This document shows, piece by piece, positions 58,101-64,000 of a stretch of 64,000 bases of DNA. The position numbers and the translations under genes were made by a program. Numbering within the stretch: the stretch's first letter is position 1; every line of letters starts with the position of its first letter. The stretch is taken from positions 7,874,066 to 7,938,065 of the forward strand of contig NC_049985.1 of the NCBI RefSeq assembly GCF_000003815.2. The letters run 5' to 3'. This DNA comes from Branchiostoma floridae. Taxonomy: Eukaryota; Chordata; Leptocardii; Amphioxiformes; Branchiostomatidae. The notes beneath the pieces are model-generated. The model saw only the letters and a list, made by a program, of their open reading frames with translations, searched no databases and had not been told where the DNA came from.

Positions 58101-61100
58101 TGCCCGACATGTTCCACGGACCCCCTGCCATCTGCTTCAATGGAAGGTACCAACACGAATATCTTCTCAGTTACCTCAGGCAGATGCAAGCCAAGATGAC
58201 ACAGCACAACAGACCCATGCTCAGCTACCTGATGCTGAACACTGCACATGAAGACTCAGGTTTGAGGGTGCAAACTCTCGACGAGGCATTCTCAGAGTAC
58301 GTCCATTTTGTTGCAGGCCAACAGAACACGTTAACCATCATCTTTGCAGACCACGGGAACTCCTACGGAGACTTTTTGAAGGAGACGTATGAAGGCCAGA
58401 TTGAACTGTACCACCCAGCACTCTTCATGATAGTGCCTGACAAGGTTACCAAGATTCTGGGACACAAGAAAATGAAGGCCTTAACCCTGAACCAGCACAG
58501 ACTGGTCAGTTTGCTAGATGTCCACTACACCATTACATCTCTGCTGCCAAAGAGGGAACAGACCATGAACGCAGCTCATCGCTCTCTCTACATGTTAACC
58601 CTGAATGGCCTGTTCAGTGAGATCCCGACAAATAGGACGTGTTCACAGGTACCTCGTATCCTGCCCAACCTGTGTATCTGTGAGGGATACGACTCTCCTG
58701 TACGGAACGACTCCTACCACACGCTGTTCGCAGAGTTTGCTCTGGGGACTCTCAACAACCACATTCTACAGCAGTTTGGGGAAGCCAACCCACAGGCGGT
58801 GTCAGGGGTTGGTTCGTGCCAAAGACTGGTGGCACACGGCTTCCACAATGTGAAGGAACGACATGGAAAGGTGTGTAGAAATAATGTCCGTGGGACCAAA
58901 CTAAACTAAAAAAAATTCTCGTATGTCCATTATTTTTGTATACTCATATACACATTTTATACATCTGGTTTAGTATCATATAAGTTGTCCCTGGTGTATT
59001 CCGCATCACCCTCGATCCCTCCTACGGTTCAGATTGCTCTTTGCCGGCAGGCAATCTGACGGGCAGTAGGGCTGGGACCTTGGTTGATACGGAATACCCC
59101 ATGTTGTATTCTATATATGTATAGATGATTTGTTTATATATGTATATTTACAAAGAGGATGAAAATCAAGTTTTTAAATTTTTAGAGTTTTAGATGTATT
59201 GAGTAACATTTCAGGAACCAATAACGTCAAATATGCTGTAGGTAAAACAGCTTGAATGTAACATTTGAAGTAACTAACTCACTCTGCAAAATCATCTATT
59301 CATGGATACTTTGGACAGAGTCAGCACTTTTATCCCTCTCCTCAAGTTTTCAATATCTTTGCTACATGCTTGTGCACTTCAGGGACTCATACCTGAACAG
59401 TTTTCATCCTATCAGAACCCCCTGCATAATCTGTCTTCCAGTCAAAGCTATCCGAAAAGACACTGGGTGCTTACGCAGCTTTCCGTGGGAAAGTGAATTT
59501 AGCCCCAACAATAGGATGCGGCTCGTCGGTCTCAGTGGGCTGTAAAAGATTTATTCATTTCCCTCCCAACAAGCCATCAGCACAAATTGATGCTCTTTGA
59601 ACGGTCCAAATTCAGTTACAATTCTATTCGGGGAGGGAGTTAGGCCTTCCTGGTTTCAAACAGATAGCAACATTTGCACATCCAATCAACACCAATCAAT
59701 ACCCTCTCCCAGTAGGTTTTGCTGTAAGTCCTTTCTCAGGGACCCAAGCACTCCCTCCAGAGACTCCAGAAAGTTAAGCACCGGCTATTGAAAAAGGAGG
59801 TCTTTATTACCGGCCGTAAACTCAGATCAATATCTGAGGGAAGGGATGATCCTGAGTTTATTACTGCCCAAAGGCAATACGTCTCCAGGCTGCCGCATCC
59901 AAGAAATATCAGAGTAGAGTATTCGCTTACCGAGGACCCAATCTTTGTTTCATGCATGAGAACGTTTCACTTGATTCAAATGAGATGAACGTAAATCCCA
60001 GGCGTCCGGCAGTCTCCGGGCCCACGGCTTCTCCTGGATACGTTCTGACATTCAGACTAGGAAACGTGCAGCAAGCTAAAGCTTTTGGTATGAAGGCTTC
60101 TTCAAGTGGCAACGTGGGTTGCAAAGAAAGCAGATGTAAATTCATGACAGTTTATGCGACATCTGGAAAGACACAGCAGATGAAAGGAGACTTCTGAGGC
60201 AGAGGAAATTGACAAACCGATTAAGATTACCTCCGTAATGTCAGGTCCAATTTTGACTTGCGAATTTTGGTCCTGATACATATCAGACGGAATCTCCCTT
60301 GAACTGATGTGAAAATGTAGAAGGTGTGTTTTCTTTTCTCACATCATCAGTGAACATAAGGTGTTTTAGATATTATATGGGAAACACATAAGGGAAATAC
60401 TTCCTAGGTTTGAAGAGTTTCAAATTTGTATTACTAGCAAAGTACCTCTATCAGAAGACTGTTCTAGCACTTTTGCACACATTCGTCTTTACAATAAGTG
60501 CTTCAACATTATTTCAAACTATAAGAGGCCATATAATTTCACTTAATTCCTCAGGCTAGTGTGGCTTCCCATCAAATCTCATGCAACATTTTATGGTCGT
60601 AAACAAGATGGATGCAGTCTAAATTTACTATACAGGATACTAGATAGATGGCACTCAGCGTAAATCCTCTGCCAACGTAAGGCACATTAGGATTTACATA
60701 TTTGTGTGTCTGGAGGGATTGCTAATGACTTATTGAATCTGGATCGAGAAGTACATGTACGGCTTTCCAAAATCTACATTTTCTAACATGAAAAGAAAAA
60801 ATCCTGTACTCTAACTACGATACTATACTTTTTTAATCATATTTAATTACATCACCAACACAATAGCAAACCAAGACTGTAACAGCACATAGCATGTATA
60901 GCAATGCTGCATCTTACGTAAAATTATTGGGAATTGCAGATTAAAAGCACATTCAGACAAAACAGTCCTTTTAGTCCCTTGTGGTGTACTAACTAATGTA
61001 GAACCAGTCCGATACACAACTCTGGGTTTTACTTCTAACATCTAACAAGCACACAGCTGCTGTTTCCCCAATAGTCATTTACCACCAATTACCGACCCCA

Positions 61101-63853
61101 TCTGGTGGCTCAAGATTACATGCACCAAACAAACACTGGGACATTTCTGCTTACCATTTCTGGGGATGAACTATTCATGTTCATCCAGTGTAAGCTTCAT
61201 GTTGGAATCACCATTCTTCATTTAGGGCCAGTAATTTGATTAATTACCAGTACCATATGTTCAATTGCACAGTGTTGAAACTGAGTGCCCCATTCTCCAT
61301 TCCTGATATTCTACAACCCTGTCCTAAACTCCTATGGTTGCATATTGTCAAGTACACTGTGCATTGCACTTACTGATTTTGTTTTCTATTGCCCATGTTT
61401 GTTGCAATTTAATTTCCTTGTAAAATGAAAATGGAGTGTTGTTGTGGTTTTGAGTTAATGATATGCTGTGGTCTCAGTAACGGAAACACTGTCGTTAACT
61501 TTGTGGTAAGGAATTTATCACAAAGCATGAAATCATTGCAAAAAATACTTGCTCAAAATTTGACTTATGTTATAATTGTTGATATGTGATACAGCAGGAA
61601 ATTGACTCATTTAGAATGAAATGATAGTAACGAGCGAGCTTCTTTCCATGATTGGATCTGATCACCATATTTGGCTATTACAATATTAGGGCGTTAACTC
61701 CATGTACCCATCAACAATTTCATCCACTTAGTCTAATTGTAAGAAAAAAATGCAAATTGGTAGTTCATAGTTTGGTACTTTGTTTATTGACTGAGAATGG
61801 AATGAATGCATATTAAGTAGGTGGCTAGACTGTTGATGTTATATTATATAACATTTGATGCCTACAGTTGAAACATTCATCTTACTTTGATTCTGAACAT
61901 TACAAATTACTGTAAATGCAGAAACTTTCACGGTGGTTTAATGTTCGCAGTTTTTGCTGTGGCTGCTTCAACAAAAACATTTTTCCATGGTAGTAAGAGA
62001 CTACAATGCATGGTGCTACCACAAACTTAAAACCACTGCAAAAAGTTCTTTTTCCCACTATTGTGAAATTAAATCCCCGCGAACTTAATGCATTTACAGT
62101 ATTTTTCTGCATCCTCTCAAATCCAGGACAGTGGACTTTATTATGGATTATGGATCACTAGCTGAATTCTTGATACAAAACATTGGTAAAAGAGGCCGTT
62201 GAGTAGATCACCAGTTAAGCCTGAGTACTGGTGTGATTTATGGAGTCTCTCTGCAAGGTGGACTAATTAGCTTAAGGCACACTTAACGATTGTTATGGCA
62301 GGCGGAATCGGCTCTGTGCAGTCAGATGAAGATGAATGACTCCACACCTTTGATACCTCTCCCGGTACTTGGCCTGTTGCAAAGTCATCAATCTTGTTCC
62401 GAACAAACTAGATTGAGTTTGGGATTAGCATGGGATGGTGTGACTCCCATGTTAATGACCTTTCTATGGAAAGAAAAGGTCCAGGCAGTTTCTGTTATAA
62501 GTTACAACAAAGTGGACTGAAGGAACATGGCATATATCCTTGATTGAAGAAGGCGCCCAATTAGAGTACACACACGCACCCAATCCAGCACAAGTACAAG
62601 ACAAATCTGTGAGGCTGAAATGTAGGATGGAAAAAAATAAAAGAAAGGATGCACCCCTTCTCCACAAATCTTGAATGCATAAAATCTAATTTATGGAGTT
62701 TACTCACTTTTCCATGGGGCAAAGGAGATGAAAATGTGTATATTTGTCCTGTGGAAATATTAATATCCTACATGCTGCTATATTGGACAAACCTTCACTT
62801 TTGTTTGTGTGCCACTCAGATGTCGCCAAATTGCGTGACTTGCATAAGAAATAGGACACTTGATGAAAGTCACTTATCTGTCTGAATGTGCTGCTTTTTG
62901 CACCTTTTGTTTGAAATTTTATTGAAATTTACCATGTGTGGACGAAGGTAGAGAAGATGTGTGTCTCACCCAGCATGGCATACAAGAAAATAATACACTG
63001 ATGGTGCAATCAGCCTAGAATATCCCAGGAGTAAGATGGCATTTCTCAGCCAATTTTATGAAGCATTCTGTGCAGTTGCTCTCATCAGTATAGCTTTTAT
63101 TAAATGTCATTGTTTCTTCAGTCATTCCTCTTTCTGCATCTCAAATGTCAGCACCACCCCAAGCACTTATAACTGGACCAGGTGCTAATGTAGGTGTCCA
63201 GATTTCCCTATCGGGTGATGAAAGTATAATGTCATTTGCTCCTTTTTCGTTCTCCTCACAATCATATTACCATCTGTTCCATCCAGGATGGTGTGGTGGT
63301 GGTGACCCTTGACCTCTATGTGCAGTCAGGTGACAGCTCTGGCCAATCGGAGGACGTCTTCACCGTGGTGGTGCAGTTTGATGAGAACGAGGACACAGCC
63401 ATGACCCTCTTGGGCTACGAGCGGGTTTCCAAATACGGGCACTACAGCAAGTGTGCTGACAAAGGTGTGAACGTGAAGTTGTGCGTTTGTTCCCTCAAAA
63501 AGCCTCTACAACCTCCAGATGTCAACAAAGTTCCACGATGGAACCTGCACTACCCTATGGTGCTGGGCAGGAAAACCAAGGTGTCCGAGTTAGACAAAGG
63601 GTGCCTGTTTGCTCTGTACAGACAGAATGAGTCAGGGGTGTCCTTTGAAGTTGCAAACGTGTGCCCAAATTTTCGATACACGGTGTGGTTTGACCTGGAG
63701 GTGTCCAACATGCACAGGTCGGTGAGAACGTCCCCTAAGAAGGACCTGAAGCCAGGTGATATCCAGTTCACTGTGGTGCTGCTGCAGACAAGAACACATC
63801 ACAGCTGGAGATGGACTTACAAAACTAGATACATGAGGAGAGACTATCCATGA
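42871..63853 (+). CDS. DUF229 sulfatase-like type II membrane protein, four exons
   Basis: Exons 42871-43140, 56291-56485, 56891-58870 and 63287-63853 all join in phase 0 to 1003 residues. Residues about 22-42 are a signal anchor after a basic tail. Residues 156-215 hold a Cys-rich segment (CDPDMCKSSMALGTIHPNLG). Residues about 328-375 are an extremely acidic Asp/Glu/Tyr insert after a basic stretch. The alkaline-phosphatase-fold core follows: NIVLLDSLSRHHFYRSLP (D409 and S410 at the usual metal/nucleophile position), MPFKRQGYETLWLEDLC, and IIFADHGNSYGDF (D642, H643). The C-terminal exon carries RVSKYGHYSKCADKGV and CVC, typical of the family. DUF229 proteins have no established substrate that I know of. 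The lumenal location is inferred from the anchor. Small exons could be missed in the 13-kb first and 4.4-kb last introns. Confidence 0.8.
46153..47235. mobile_element. Possible inverted-repeat element of about 1.1 kb
   Basis: The left end CTAACGGGAGGTGCCCCAAC..CACGGTACGCTTTTT faces a right end whose inverse reads CTAACGGGGGCCGCCCTAAG..GACGGTACGGATTTTTT. An additional GGTACGCTTTTTT copy lies at about 46412. No transposase and no clear target duplication. Arms are divergent. Confidence 0.45.
48862..49228. repeat. Two-copy tandem duplication of about 215 bp
   Basis: The copies share ACATGTTCATGCAGTGAAT, GTGACCACAATAT, GAGTGCCAGTGGGAACATTT and TTTGACTTTAC with about 15-20 percent visible divergence. 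No coding function. Confidence 0.7.
50949..51070. repeat. Three tandem units bearing a CCAAT-type palindrome
   Basis: TGATTGGTCAATCG occurs three times (starting about 50951, 50991 and 51038), each followed by GTACATG or TTCGATACTCTC sequence. The core ATTGGTCAAT is a CCAAT box on the minus strand overlapping a palindrome. Confidence 0.75.
56291..56485 (+). CDS. DUF229 gene exon 2
   Basis: 195 bases, phase 0 at both ends (CCTCCGTAG|GCC, CTGCAG|gtgggc). It encodes ADDDVCPPFTLTSGRQSD and RRITPIKGSCKLGREMFEG, with five cysteines. It looks like the family's N-terminal Cys-containing region. Confidence 0.75.
56891..58870 (+). CDS. DUF229 gene exon 3: catalytic-fold core and acidic insert
   Basis: 1980 bases, phase 0 at both ends (ACCCTTAG|GAA, GGAAAG|gtgtgt). 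It contains the Cys-rich start, the basic-then-acidic insert, the LLDSLSR and FADHGN motifs, and ends GFHNVKERHGK. Having most of the domain in one uninterrupted exon is notable for such an intron-rich genome. Confidence 0.85.
58993..59100. mobile_element. Short palindromic MITE of 108 bp
   Basis: GGTGTATTCCGCATCACC at the left faces GGTTGATACGGAATACCCC at the right. The centre holds CAGATTGC facing GCAATCTG. The whole sequence can fold into one hairpin. Confidence 0.7.
61910..62100. mobile_element. Tc1/mariner-like MITE, 191 bp, TA target site
   Basis: It starts CTGTAAATGCA and ends TGCATTTACAG, with TA on both sides. AAACTTTCACGG and CCGCGAACTT lie just inside the two ends. No transposase. 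Confidence 0.8.
63287..63853 (+). CDS. DUF229 gene exon 4 (last)
   Basis: It starts after CATCCAG in phase 0: DGVVVVTLDLYVQSGDSSG, then FTVVVQFDENEDTAMTLLGY, RVSKYGHYSKCADKGV and LCVCS, ending RYMRRDYP and TGA at 63851. Beta-rich terminal domain typical of the family. Confidence 0.8.
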   Translation, partial: DGVVVVTLDLYVQSGDSSGQSEDVFTVVVQFDENEDTAMTLLGYERVSKYGHYSKCADKGVNVKLCVCSLKKPLQPPDVNKVPRWNLHYPMVLGRKTKVSELDKGCLFALYRQNESGVSFEVANVCPNFRYTVWFDLEVSNMHRSVRTSPKKDLKPGDIQFTVVLLQTRTHHSWRWTYKTRYMRRDYP

Positions 63854-64000
63854 CTTCCTGTGATATTATTCTCAGATAAAGTTTTTAAAACGCTTTGATA
63901 TTGTAGCTGTTAAGTTTGTGGATTATTTCCTCATTAGTTATGTCAGGAAGTACGGAAGATGTTGTTTCTATCGTAGATCATAATATATTCATAGTTATGC
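63854..64000. other. Start of the DUF229 3' untranslated region
   Basis: AT-rich. No AATAAA occurs before the window ends, so the polyadenylation site is beyond the edge. Confidence 0.4.

Larger units (their letters stand above)
58871..63286 (+). other. DUF229 intron 3, 4.4 kb
   Basis: No supported exon. It contains two MITEs (58993-59100 and 61910-62100). Confidence 0.5.

Overview
The window looks like nuclear DNA of an invertebrate chordate, most likely an amphioxus (Branchiostoma-type) scaffold. Short phase-matched exons lie in long AT-rich introns with GT-AG borders. Small terminal-inverted-repeat elements and minisatellites are frequent, and there are two 100-N assembly gaps (21928-22027 and 24243-24342). 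Gene content fits: a CKAP2-type mitotic protein known from chordates sits beside a DUF229 sulfatase-like protein, a family typical of invertebrates. There is no bacterial-style coding, no rRNA or tRNA that I could recognise, and no CRISPR array. All protein models are built by eye from splice sites, phase and remembered family patterns.

Layout. 1-6600: a probable minus-strand gene enters at the left edge (one exon at 119-274, perhaps a noncoding first exon near 6440), among repeats. 8258-28283 (+): a UPF0462 / C4orf33-type gene. Its six common exons (21299-28283) encode a 253-residue CBM9-like domain. Upstream are three separate first-exon candidates (8258-9552, 12511-12698, 15550-15770). Each encodes a different cytoplasmic tail plus one membrane helix ending in a VP...TR motif, and each ends in the same splice phase, which joins in frame to the common exons. 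29756-30553: a 42-bp minisatellite. 31029-32860 (+): a four-exon, 315-residue protein with tentative gasdermin N-domain resemblance. 35758-41833 (-): a ten-exon, 754-residue CKAP2/CKAP2L homologue. 42871-63853 (+): a four-exon, 1003-residue DUF229 type II membrane protein with a 13-kb first intron.

The genes do not form an operon-like unit; they are ordinary neighbours. CKAP2 and DUF229 start head to head about 1 kb apart, and the gasdermin-like gene and CKAP2 converge. The main novelty is the UPF0462 locus. Alternative promoters would put a normally cytosolic domain on the outside of the membrane behind three interchangeable tails, one of them a 12 x 11-residue charged helix. Five N-glycosylation sequons in the common domain fit that topology. 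A 42-bp minisatellite has amplified the end of the first common exon together with its splice donor. Transposon remnants (a 2-kb element with a gene-like CpG-rich core, a hAT MITE with a perfect 8-bp target duplication, and several fold-back MITEs) sit in introns and spacers.
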